DNA of 17,465 nt, from NCBI RefSeq assembly GCF_000003605.2, contig NW_003112467.1, positions 318,253 through 335,717 on the forward strand, given 5' to 3'. A model generated the notes under the pieces. It ran no database searches and had not been told where the DNA came from. It was given only the letters and a program-made list of their open reading frames with translations. Both the position numbers and the translations under genes were made by a program. Numbering within the stretch: the stretch's first letter is position 1; every line of letters begins with the position of its first letter. This document shows positions 10,056 to 17,465 of the stretch, piece by piece. The DNA comes from Saccoglossus kowalevskii. Lineage: Eukaryota; Hemichordata; Enteropneusta; Harrimaniidae.

Positions 10056-13000
10056 GTAGAATCCATCATATAACATACATTTCAATTTGATTGTGCTTAA
10101 AATCCAAATAAATAGTTTCTGAATATTTACACCATCAAATACTGAGATGCAAATATATGTCACACAGAGTAGTTCAAGGTTAAATAATGTTTCTAATATT
10201 TGATGTGAATATTATCCCATAGGAATTCTGGCATTTACGAGGACAAGATGGTGAAAAGGCTAGTGATTATGATGAAGAGCTGTATGTGAATGGTCACACA
10301 GTGATATGGAGTAAAGGATGCTATGTAAATGCCAGGGTTGTGAGCAAATGTTTCACTGTAGACTCTCCAGTGACTGAGGTAGGTTTGAAATCATTATTAA
10401 TACAAGAAGTACATGGACATTATTTGGGGTTTCTAACCTGCATAGGCCTGTGTGGTCCCATCTTGTCAAGATGCCAATTCATTTCAAGTCTCATTTCCTT
10501 GTGAACAAGACTGACCTCCTTCCACAGTGACTTACAAACATAGTGATGTGCAACATTGCACATTTATGTGACAAAGTGTGTCATTCTTGGACTAGCTAGT
10601 GGTGAGTTTTATGTAACCGACAAACCCCAATAATGTTATATATAAAAAGCTAATTATCTGTTTATGTGCATGATCATGGCAGTCTTATCATGGCCAAGGC
10701 TGACACAAAATTGTCTACATGAATACTATGCAATTTTGCTACTAGACAATTCAATAACATGATTCAAAAGACGAAATGTTATGTTTTGTGACCAAATTAA
10801 AGTAGCTGAAAAATACAACACACCTTAGCTAAAAATAACTTTGTAAATGCATTGTTATACACATTCAAAATGCCCAAATCACATTTATTTCAAGTTGAAA
10901 TGATACATTTTGAACAAATATTTAAACACCACAGTTTTTTCCTATCGAATTTAATTATTTATTGCAAATGCAACTAAAAGTGTGATTGTACTTGCATCAA
11001 CCTCCAATCATAGGGGTAGCCATTTTCATAGCCTTTCTGACTTCTGGTTGTCATTATGTTCAACGTTGGTTTTTGCATTCGGGTACTATATTGAATCACA
11101 TACACTCGCGCAAGAGTTTGGTTTGAATAGGATCTTGGTATAACGTCACCCAAGTTTCAAACTCCAAGTAATACACCTACGATGTGACATTGACTCAGTA
11201 ATGACTGAAGTAGCTTTGAAATCATCTTTTGATATTATTATAATAATAATAATAACTGTCATCGCTATTGTTCAATTATGCACCAATGATCTTATCCTTG
11301 ATCTTTAGGCATTGTGGTGCAATTTTAATGCAGCAAGTGGGAAACCCAATTTATTACAAGACACTGTGAAGGAACAAGGTATGTCATGTTCGATAATTTT
11401 ATGTCTATTTGTCTTATAATAAACACAAGAAGCACGGAAAAAATGTATTAAATTTTGTCTTGTGTTTTGTGTTAATCGTAAGAATTGTCCTGCAATGTAT
11501 TTTCCAACTTGTTTTGATGGTTTGTTAAATATTGTTAAAATATTGCATCAGTGTACATGTATATGTCATGAAATTGGTCAAATTCTCAGGGTATACATGT
11601 ACTCTTTTCTCAGGTGGGGTATTCCTATTATACTAAACAGTTTTACTTCATTTTAAAGGTAATTTTGAGACGCAGAAGTAACTTTACAGCACCTAACAAC
11701 ACCTATTGTTCAAATGTAATACAGTATCTGAAACTTAGCATTTGCAACCGTGGTTAAATGAAATGAGCCCTGCAACTAATATACAGCGATACACTGGGTG
11801 GTGATTCAAATTCTATGTCTGTGTCACTTTTCAATGAAACTAACAACTTAGATACTTTGGGACAATACACACAGCTGATTAGTTTTGTTCATTTAATGTC
11901 ATTACTTTGTATTATTAATTTTGAAATTGCTTTCAATAAACATTGAATGACAGAACGGTATATGTAGGTCATCTTTTTGCTTTGATTTTTGTGTGTGTCT
12001 ATTTCCATCTATAAGGGATGTGTGTAGATAAATAAATTAATACAAATAATATCATTGGTTCAAAATATTCCTACATTTGTTTCCAATATATATTATGATA
12101 TGTATGTTGACTCTTCATTTTTTGTTTTTAGTGGAGTTGGTGCCAAGTATATGTGTAGTACAAGAAACCTCACTCAATGTGTTTACAATGAAAGGAGAAG
12201 AACATTTAGTTACTCTGCCATTTCAGGTAAAAAAAAATCAACTGTTATCAGTCTAACCAAATCAGCTGCTCAAGAATATACATATCTGTTTTTGGGTGTA
12301 ATTAGATAAAGGAACACAACTTCACCAAAGTACAAAATTTCATTAACTGGACCATTCTGCTGATTTTACAAGAAATCTGTGTTATTTTTCATTTCTTGTG
12401 CTGTAGATATTTATTGCAAATTTGTTTTCTTCTGAAATGCCTGTTTCGTGTTGTATGCAGATATAAATCCTGTCTTTTGTTAAATTTAATTTCACATCTA
12501 CTAAAGCTTGAAGTAGTAGTTCTATTTCGGCTCTTCATGCAGTATTTGTCCTAAAATTGTCCAATCCTATTACATGATATATATGTATGCATTATAGGTA
12601 TCCAAGGCATGGGTTATAGAACATGGTGTACTACTGGAAAGGACGTCATCTTGTCAAGGTGATTTAACCAGTCTCAAAAAGTAAGTTATTCTCATCATAG
12701 TTTCCCATCTGTCCAATAAACACTTCCCGGTACATGTAACAGGCAATGCATGGCAAGAGAGCACAGCAGAATAGTTTACTGATTTACTAAGAATAGAACT
12801 GATGTGACCATAGGTCGTGGAAGCAGATGAAATGTGGAAGCTGTGGTATTAGTTCATTGGCGAGTTGAGAGGAATTCAAGAAGGCGCCATCCACGATTTG
12901 TATGTTGCAAAACACTATTCAAAGTATTTTCAATTCGTTGCTAGAAAACGATTGCCTTTTCTTTGAACAACATTTTGTAGATGCTTTATCATGGAAGAGC

Positions 13001-15347
13001 TGTCTCGCTTTGCACATTTTATAAAACAAACAAAATCTTAGGGTATATAGATTTATTCCACACACTTTTCCATATACATACATGTTATCTACAAACATTG
13101 CTTCGTGAGTGGACTTCAGTCACTCTCGCTGCACTCAATATTAGTTCATATAAAGAATATTGTACATTTGCTCATTGAAAACAATGACCAATCGCTTCAA
13201 CACTGACTACTTGCTCAAACACTGTTTAAAGATTAACTGATGTCTGAGTGTATTTCCGGTGAAAATCAGTGAAACTAGTTATTTAAATTCTACTTATTAA
13301 ACACAGCTTTAAATAAATTCAAATGACCTCGTGTTTTATACATGATTTAAATCTTCATGATACTTGTTTTAAATATTATGAATAGAATAGACTGAGCTGA
13401 ATCGATCTTCGTTGACAATGTTGTTTGCCTTGGACTTTGTTTGCAAGTTGTAATTAATATGTTCTGTAGAAGATATTTAGAATCAATAAAGTTGAAATTT
13501 AGTTACTTCCCTGTAAGTAAAATCAAGAAGAGAATGTACGCTGAAATAAAACAAAACGTTGTAAAATATTTATTATTACTTACCGTACTATTGAGTCTTT
13601 TTGATATATTTTTGTATTTTGTTTCAGGGATATTGAGACGTTGCCTTCTTTGTTCACTTTGTTGCATCCATTGGATGAACCATCACCAGTAATATGTAAA
13701 TATTTAGGTAAGAAGTTTTCATGTGTACAGCACAAAGTATGTGTAATCGCAGTACAGTGATCATATTGACTTGTGTGAGCTGGTCAATGCGATCCTATAT
13801 TGCTTGTAGTAATAATTTGCTGAGAAATAACAGCTCAAAATGGCAATGAAAAACTGTTTGCAATTTGTGAAAGTTTGCGTTCAGTTACTGGCCGGATTAT
13901 ACATTTGTCAAGCATTATAGGCCATTTGTGTCTGATGTAATCAAAAACAAATATTTGAATGTTGTGTGATGTCAAAGTTTGTGTTGTTTACCCCAAATAT
14001 GGGGAAACATTCCTAAGAGTACAGAATGATATGTTTTGGAGTGAATGCTGATATGGCTTTTGCAGAATGGTAAATTCAATTGATGCTAGATGTATGTCTA
14101 TATATTTCAAATTGTTCTCGGTGAAAATAATCATGTGATCACACTGATATTTTCTATATTTGTAGTTCTGTGTCACTGTTTACATTGATGGATATACTGA
14201 TTGCTATACCCCAGTCAATTTACAAATACTGTCACAAGCCCATGAAATGACATGCATGTCAAGACAGTTCACTCATCTCGGCTTTGAGTTCTTCAAAACT
14301 TTTTAGTATGATAAAATGATAAAAAATAATGAGATTGCTCAATTAGAATTGCATTACTTATTTTGACTGTACAAACATCGGATTCTAATTGGCTCCATCT
14401 GTAATTTATGTGAGCACATGATTAAGATACCGTGATATATAATGGTATATAGCTGTGAATAACCTTTGAATAAATTTCACTGCAAACTACTTAACATCTG
14501 ATTTTGATTTTTCTGTCTGTAGGCGGTGTTAGTAATAGAGTTACTTATGTTACTGACCAAACCCAACATATTGTATTTACCAGTGTTTATCCTTCTCTTG
14601 TTATGACATATGATAGTATTCTTGGCACTCATACAATTTGGGCACTCAGGAAAGCAACCACTCAGGTAGGAAATGATCATAGCAGTAATAATTCATCAAA
14701 ATAGTGAATTTTATGTTGCATGTCTGTCACTGTGTTAAATATTTTTTTTGAGGTCTAATATTTAAAGAAGTATTGTCAGCGAAACTTAGTTGAAAGCCCT
14801 TTCAACATTTAGTGACTTGGTCAAAAATCAAATCTGAAAGTTATGGCGTTCACTGATTTATACTGATTTAACAAGTTATTAATGTCTTCAATAATTTAGT
14901 ACTTTAAGTTATGGATGGCAATGTGTTTGACACACAGGAAGTTTGTAATGCTTCAGGGTTGTCTGGTGTTGATAGTCACATGACCACCACTACCACAACA
15001 CCTCTTCCAAGCACAAGTTCAGGATTACTATATGGACTAATGACAAGTAGTTCACACTCTCATCTGAATGCATCTTACCAGTCACCACTCCGAGGATCTC
15101 CATCTAGAAGTTATTCCAGTCGATTTGGTTCTCCATCATCCAGGATTCATAGTCCATCAATATCACACATGGCTGCTCTCAGGTACGATTTATTCACACA
15201 ATAACCTCTTGCCAAAAGCGGGTATACCGCAAAATATTGCCTAGTTCTGAACGTATATGCATAAACTGCAATATCAAGTGGTATATCCTACTTCGTGCTC
15301 TAAACTAATATTGGCGATCCGCTCCGCTAGGATTGCCCTTAAAATCA

Positions 15348-15421
<74 letters not shown>

Positions 15422-17465
15422 TGTGTGTGTGATTTCCAGTGTTTTCACGTATTAATTCTTCTGTGATTTTTTTGGCTTGGCCGATTTCGCTTAAACTTGG
15501 CAGGTAGGGTCACACCTTCACCCTAGTTATTAGAAAAAACAACCAAAAAACTGATTTTTGGATAGCTTCTCGCCAAATATATCTCCTCCTACAAATTTAG
15601 GATAAAACACCTCAGACATAGCTCATTCTACTCAGCTTGAGTGTCGGCACAAAGTTACTTATTTGAATTTTTGATATCTTTTTTTATTACGAAAAATTTT
15701 ACCCCAAAGGGGCATTTTAACTCTTCGGTGATTTTTTTGGCTGGCCGATTTGGTTCAAACCTGGCAGACAAATCATACCTTCACTCTAGTTAGATTGTAA
15801 AATCTAAAAACAAATTGTGGCCCATCATTTCCATGGCAACAGCCAAAAAACTTATTTTTTTAAATACCTTCGCGCCAAATGTATCTCATTCTACTCAGCT
15901 TGAGTGTGGGCAAAAATTTACTGTTTTATTTCTTTATGTATATTTTCATTAACGAGCAAATTTACCTCAAAAGTTGGGGTAACTTCTCACCAGCAACGGC
16001 TTTTAACTCCTTTGTGATTTTTTTGGCTCGGCTGATTTTGTTCATACTTGACAGGTAGGTGGTACCGTCACTAATTGGAAAAAAAAAATCCTGGCCCACC
16101 ACTGCCATTGCAACATCCAAAAACTTTTTGAATACTTTCGCTCCAAATTTATTACTTCCTACCAGTTTTGTAAGGGCAGTGTTCAAATGATCATGCTTTT
16201 TATTTTGGCTACGTTACACACTGGTAAGAGATCACCAGCGTCATCATTGTTGCACTGTATCAACGTAATCCCAACGCAACGTTGAACTTTGAAGGAACTG
16301 TAAATGCTGCCTTCATTCTAGAAAATACTATCGCAAAACGATTGGAAATAATGAATGTAACAGCAGAATACGTTCAAGTAATAAATTAAGTGACTTCTAA
16401 AGACTGAATGGTTTTTGCAAACTTCGTATACGCGACCTATTTAGTTATAAACCGACGTTAGTTTCACGTTCATGTCCTACCATAAAAACAGCCAAAAACA
16501 TGTTGCTTATTTTTTGAGTGGAGCGGATTGCCAATCAGCCTACCGGCTTGTTTTACTATTTGTAATGCGTATATAGAGTAATGGTGTAAGTTCTATAATC
16601 AATGTATTGTACAATTTATTTTATCATGTAATCAATCAGTTCTCTTGTATGTCTAAGATTCCATTCAAACTTGATATTCATTTGTTTTTTAAGTGTTCTT
16701 TACCCATTTCTTGGAAATACTTTGGTTGATTTTGTTCAAAATTGATAGAAAGACATCTGTTTTAATTTGTTTTTTATTTTTTATTGAAGTTACCTTGTGT
16801 TCTTCCCTCTTCTGTGTCCTTAAATGTACAATCAGGACTGTCATTAAAGGTGTGTCTATGAATATTTGTGTGTTATTTTTCAGTCGTTCTCAGTCACCAA
16901 CGGTTCATCGAAATATTAGTATGTCTCCATCAATGAGGTCCTCTCCTGCTGCCATTTCAAGATCACCAGCTACATATTCTTTTTCCACCTCTGCAATAAA
17001 TGATACTTACATTGATATTGTTGAACCACTGGCTCCAGAAATATGTCTAGATCATCTCTGGTCTGAGACTTCAACCATACCAGGGTAAGTCATAGTAGAA
17101 CCACTGGCTCCAGAAATATGTCTAGATCATCTCTGGTCTGAAACTTCAACCATACCAGAGGGTAAGTCATAGTAGTACCACTGGTGCCGGAAATATGTCT
17201 AGACCTTAAATATACCAGGGTATTAAAGTCATAATAGTACCACGTAGTTAAATATATCAATATATGTCTAGATCATTTCTTGTCGAAGTCTTGTAACCAT
17301 ACCATTGTAATTTCCATATCTGGTTCTTTGAAGGGAAGGCACTTCAAATCGAGCATCTAAAGTATTCCTTGCACGTGACATGTGTGGACAGAGGTTCGTA
17401 TGTTATCTCATTGACAACCGTAGGCAGCTATGTTGTGTGAAATACAGTGAAAGTAATGATAGAAC
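9879..17465 (+). CDS. ANAPC1: Anaphase-promoting complex subunit 1, N-terminal part (ten exons, runs off the window)
   Basis: APC1 is the largest scaffold of the APC/C, the ubiquitin ligase that drives anaphase onset and mitotic exit. Exons are 9879-10055, 10223-10378, 11309-11378, 12132-12226, 12598-12680, 13628-13707, 14523-14665, 14938-15182, 16884-17084 and 17334-17465. All phases agree and give about 460 residues; vertebrate APC1 has about 1,940. Landmarks that match vertebrate APC1 in order are MIAA..EFVPxGREHC (start), DYDEELYV and VIWSKG, FTVDSPV, ALWC, SLPFQ-like TLPFQ, LLHPLDE, YPSLVMTYD, SPSISHMAAL, PEICLDHLWSET and ASKVFLARDMCGQ. These cover the N-terminal WD40-like propeller and its inserted Ser/Pro-rich loop (residues about 269-400). 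The PC repeats would lie downstream. I chose the Met at 9879 because vertebrate APC1 has MIAA close to its N-terminus; an upstream extension is possible. Nothing in the reading frame is broken. Confidence 0.96.
10223..10378 (+). CDS. ANAPC1: ANAPC1 coding exon 2
   Basis: This exon encodes residues 60-111 in phase 0 throughout. The acceptor is CATAG (AG at 10221-10222) and the donor GTAGGT (from 10379). DYDEELYVNGHTVIWSKG and FTVDSPV are near-identical to vertebrate APC1 and open the propeller domain. Confidence 0.95.
10379..11308 (+). other. ANAPC1 intron 2
   Basis: This is a 930-base GT-AG intron ending TTTAG at 11304-11308. It contains a short ATA/TAA trinucleotide run near 11236-11255 and nothing else that I recognise. 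Confidence 0.85.
11309..11378 (+). CDS. ANAPC1: ANAPC1 coding exon 3
   Basis: This is a short exon encoding ALWCNFNAASGKP and on to KEQ (residues 112-134 plus one base). ALWC follows the FTVDSPV segment exactly as in the vertebrate protein. It leaves in phase 1 at a GTATGT donor (from 11379). Confidence 0.9.
11379..12131 (+). other. ANAPC1 intron 3
   Basis: This is a 753-base GT-AG intron, AT-rich, ending TTTTTAG at 12131. Open frames inside it or crossing its right edge are by chance. No repeat or RNA gene was recognised. Confidence 0.85.
12132..12226 (+). CDS. ANAPC1: ANAPC1 coding exon 4
   Basis: It enters in phase 1 (G|TG makes Val) and encodes VELVPSICVVQETSLNVF through HLVTLPFQ (residues 135-166). 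The CVVQ and LPFQ positions match propeller strands of vertebrate APC1 (CILQ, SLPFQ). It ends in phase 0 at GTAAAA (from 12227), a weaker donor. Confidence 0.93.
12227..12597 (+). other. ANAPC1 intron 4
   Basis: This is a 371-base GT-AG intron, AT-rich, with no recognised internal feature. It ends TTATAG at 12597. Confidence 0.85.
12598..12680 (+). CDS. ANAPC1: ANAPC1 coding exon 5
   Basis: The exon encodes VSKAWVIEHGVLLERTSS then CQGDLTSLK (residues 167-193 plus two bases). The AW..xxGxLLERxxS pattern matches VW..xYGLLFERSAS of vertebrate APC1. It leaves in phase 2 at a strong GTAAGT donor (from 12681). Confidence 0.92.
12681..13627 (+). other. ANAPC1 intron 5
   Basis: This is a 947-base GT-AG intron ending TTTCAG at 13627. 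Open frames at 12981-13178 and 13441-13692 lie wholly or partly in it, with no recognisable protein similarity, and are left out as chance. Confidence 0.85.
13628..13707 (+). CDS. ANAPC1: ANAPC1 coding exon 6
   Basis: It enters in phase 2 (AA|G makes Lys) and encodes DIETLPSLFTLLHPLDEP through VICKYL. LLHPLDE is a signature match to MLHPLDE of vertebrate APC1. It leaves in phase 1 at GTAAGA (from 13708). Confidence 0.95.
13708..14522 (+). other. ANAPC1 intron 6
   Basis: This is an 815-base GT-AG intron ending TCTGTAG at 14522, with no recognised gene or repeat. Confidence 0.85.
14523..14665 (+). CDS. ANAPC1: ANAPC1 coding exon 7
   Basis: The exon enters in phase 1 and encodes GVSNRVTYVTDQTQHIVF, then YPSLVMTYDSILGTHTIWAL and RKATTQ (to residue 268). 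The VMTYD..xxxHxxWxLR pattern is as in vertebrate APC1. It closes the propeller strand just before the regulatory loop. It ends in phase 0 at GTAGGA (from 14666). Confidence 0.95.
14938..15182 (+). CDS. ANAPC1: ANAPC1 coding exon 8, first half of the Ser/Pro phospho-loop
   Basis: This exon encodes residues 269-349 plus two bases. It starts EVCNASGLSG, has a run of six Thr before Pro (residues 284-290), then a Ser-rich stretch with SP sites at residues 317, 322, 333 and 340, and ends SPSISHMAAL, which matches SPSISNMAAL of the vertebrate APC1 loop. The acceptor is CACACAG (AG at 14936-14937) and the donor GTACGA (from 15183). The frame is also open upstream to an ATG at 14911, but the exon joins correctly in phase 0 at 14938. 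Confidence 0.92.
15352..15431. repeat. (GT)n microsatellite
   Basis: This is a dinucleotide TG/GT run of 80 bases with a single interrupting C at 15421. The apparent Cys-Val repeat open frame through it is an artefact. Length polymorphism between individuals is very likely. Confidence 0.98.
15453..16190. repeat. Tandem minisatellite, three units of about 260-290 bases
   Basis: A conserved core (GTGATTTTTTTGGCT, a GGCCGATTT-like block, a TTCAAACTTGGCAG-like block, then a CACCTTCACTCTAGTTA-like block) starts at 15453, 15715 and 16001. The sequence following each core is also related. It includes a CAACAGCCAAAAA-like stretch, a CGCCAAATRTATCTC stretch and, in the first two units, CTCATTCTACTCAGCTTGAGTG. 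The third unit is truncated near 16190. A 74-codon minus-strand open frame over the third unit is a by-product. Confidence 0.85.
16884..17084 (+). CDS. ANAPC1: ANAPC1 coding exon 9, second half of the phospho-loop
   Basis: It enters in phase 2 (AG|T makes Ser), encodes RSQSPTVHRNISMSPSMRSS and on to PLAPEICLDHLWSET, then STIP, and leaves in phase 2 (GG|). SP sites fall at residues 354, 364, 370 and 377. PEICLDHLWSET matches PELCIDHLWTET of vertebrate APC1, where the chain returns to the propeller. The donor GTAAGT starts at 17085. Reading past it gives TAA at 17086-17088. Confidence 0.94.
17020..17310 (+). repeat. Tandem duplication of the end of exon 9 with its splice donor
   Basis: Unit 1 (17020-17094) is the last 65 bases of exon 9 plus the donor and ten bases of intron. 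Unit 2 (17095-17171) differs by two substitutions (GTTGAACC to GTAGAACC, GAGACT to GAAACT) and a two-base insertion, and keeps a perfect GGTAAGT. Unit 3 (from 17172 to about 17232) has an internal deletion and its donor is changed to GGTATTAAAG. Unit 4 (about 17233-17310) is strongly decayed but retains ATATGTCTAGATCAT and AACCATACCA. Confidence 0.9.
17334..17465 (+). CDS. ANAPC1: ANAPC1 coding exon 10 (partial, cut by the window end)
   Basis: The acceptor is TTCTTTGAAG (AG at 17332-17333). It enters in phase 2 (GG|G makes Gly) and encodes EGTSNRASKVFLARDMCGQR, then FVCYLIDN, QLCCVKYSESNDR. The ASKVF....xCGQxFxCxL pattern and CVKxxESND match vertebrate APC1. The window ends two bases into the next codon with no donor yet. 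Confidence 0.93.

Larger units (their letters stand above)
15310..16535. mobile_element. Candidate element bounded by a 16-bp inverted repeat
   Basis: ATTGGCGATCCGCTCC at 15310-15325 is matched in inverted orientation by GGAGCGGATTGCCAAT at 16520-16535, with one mismatch. The arms are about 1.2 kb apart and enclose the GT microsatellite and the tandem repeats. The enclosed open frames encode nothing recognisable, so the element would be non-autonomous. Just inside the left arm, GGATTGCC (15330-15337) could also pair locally with GGCGATCC. No clear target-site duplication was seen. Confidence 0.4.
15183..16883 (+). other. ANAPC1 intron 8, repeat-filled
   Basis: This 1,701-base intron splits the phospho-loop. 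It ends with a T-rich tract and CAG at 16881-16883. It contains the GT microsatellite, the tandem minisatellite and a 16-bp inverted repeat that encloses both, listed separately. Bases about 16536-16880 are AT-rich with no further structure. Confidence 0.9.

Noticed and set aside
10286-10504. 72-codon open frame as a separate gene
   Set aside because: It is ANAPC1 exon 2 read through its donor into the intron.
15257-15466. 69-codon open frame with a long Cys-Val repeat
   Set aside because: It is simply translation of the GT microsatellite inside an ANAPC1 intron.
15962-16186. 74-codon minus-strand open frame
   Set aside because: It lies wholly in the third unit of the intronic minisatellite; sister units do not keep the frame open, and no motif is present.
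17095-17161. Copy 2 of the exon 9 end as an extra coding exon
   Set aside because: It has no proper acceptor. A cryptic AG at its left edge would join in the wrong frame, so it is better seen as a non-coding duplicate.

Overview
The window is animal nuclear DNA. It is AT-rich and the two recognisable genes are split into short exons by GT-AG introns. Both genes read left to right. The predicted proteins align more readily with vertebrate proteins than with yeast or plant ones, and the sequence carries degenerate minisatellites, a long GT microsatellite and fold-back repeats. A marine invertebrate (for example a hemichordate, cephalochordate or lophotrochozoan) is plausible, but the sequence read by eye does not fix the phylum. 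There is no bacterial-style operon, CRISPR array or rRNA gene.

Bases 1-1534 hold the 3' end of an ADP-dependent glucokinase gene (ADPGK): an internal exon at 168-298, an intron, and a terminal exon at 867-1534 that carries all three family motifs (HxE, NxxE, GxGD). A 3' UTR follows, with polyadenylation signals at 2219-2224 and 2386-2391.

Bases about 2400-9800 contain no gene I can support. They hold degenerate tandem repeats (2434-3028), a 20-bp perfect palindrome (3601-3620), a pyrimidine-rich repeat block (4099-4620), a possible small fold-back element (7620-7836) and AT-rich simple sequence. The promoter, and perhaps a 5' exon, of the next gene should lie here.

Bases 9806-17465 hold the 5' part of ANAPC1 (APC1), the largest scaffold subunit of the anaphase-promoting complex/cyclosome. 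Ten coding exons can be traced with consistent splice phases, giving about 460 residues from Met at 9879; the window ends inside the tenth. They encode the N-terminal beta-propeller region and its inserted Ser/Pro-rich loop, the segment known in vertebrates as the CDK-phosphorylated switch for CDC20 activation. The loop here has eight SP sites and one TP site.

The most notable structures are in the last two introns. The intron that splits the phospho-loop (15183-16883) carries an 80-bp GT microsatellite and three units of a roughly 260-290-bp tandem repeat, all between the arms of a 16-bp inverted repeat. The next intron (17085-17333) begins with decaying tandem copies of the preceding exon's last 65 bases together with its 5' splice site, so a second, near-identical donor lies 77 bases downstream of the real one. 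The two genes have unrelated roles (glycolysis and the cell cycle), and nothing suggests that they act together.
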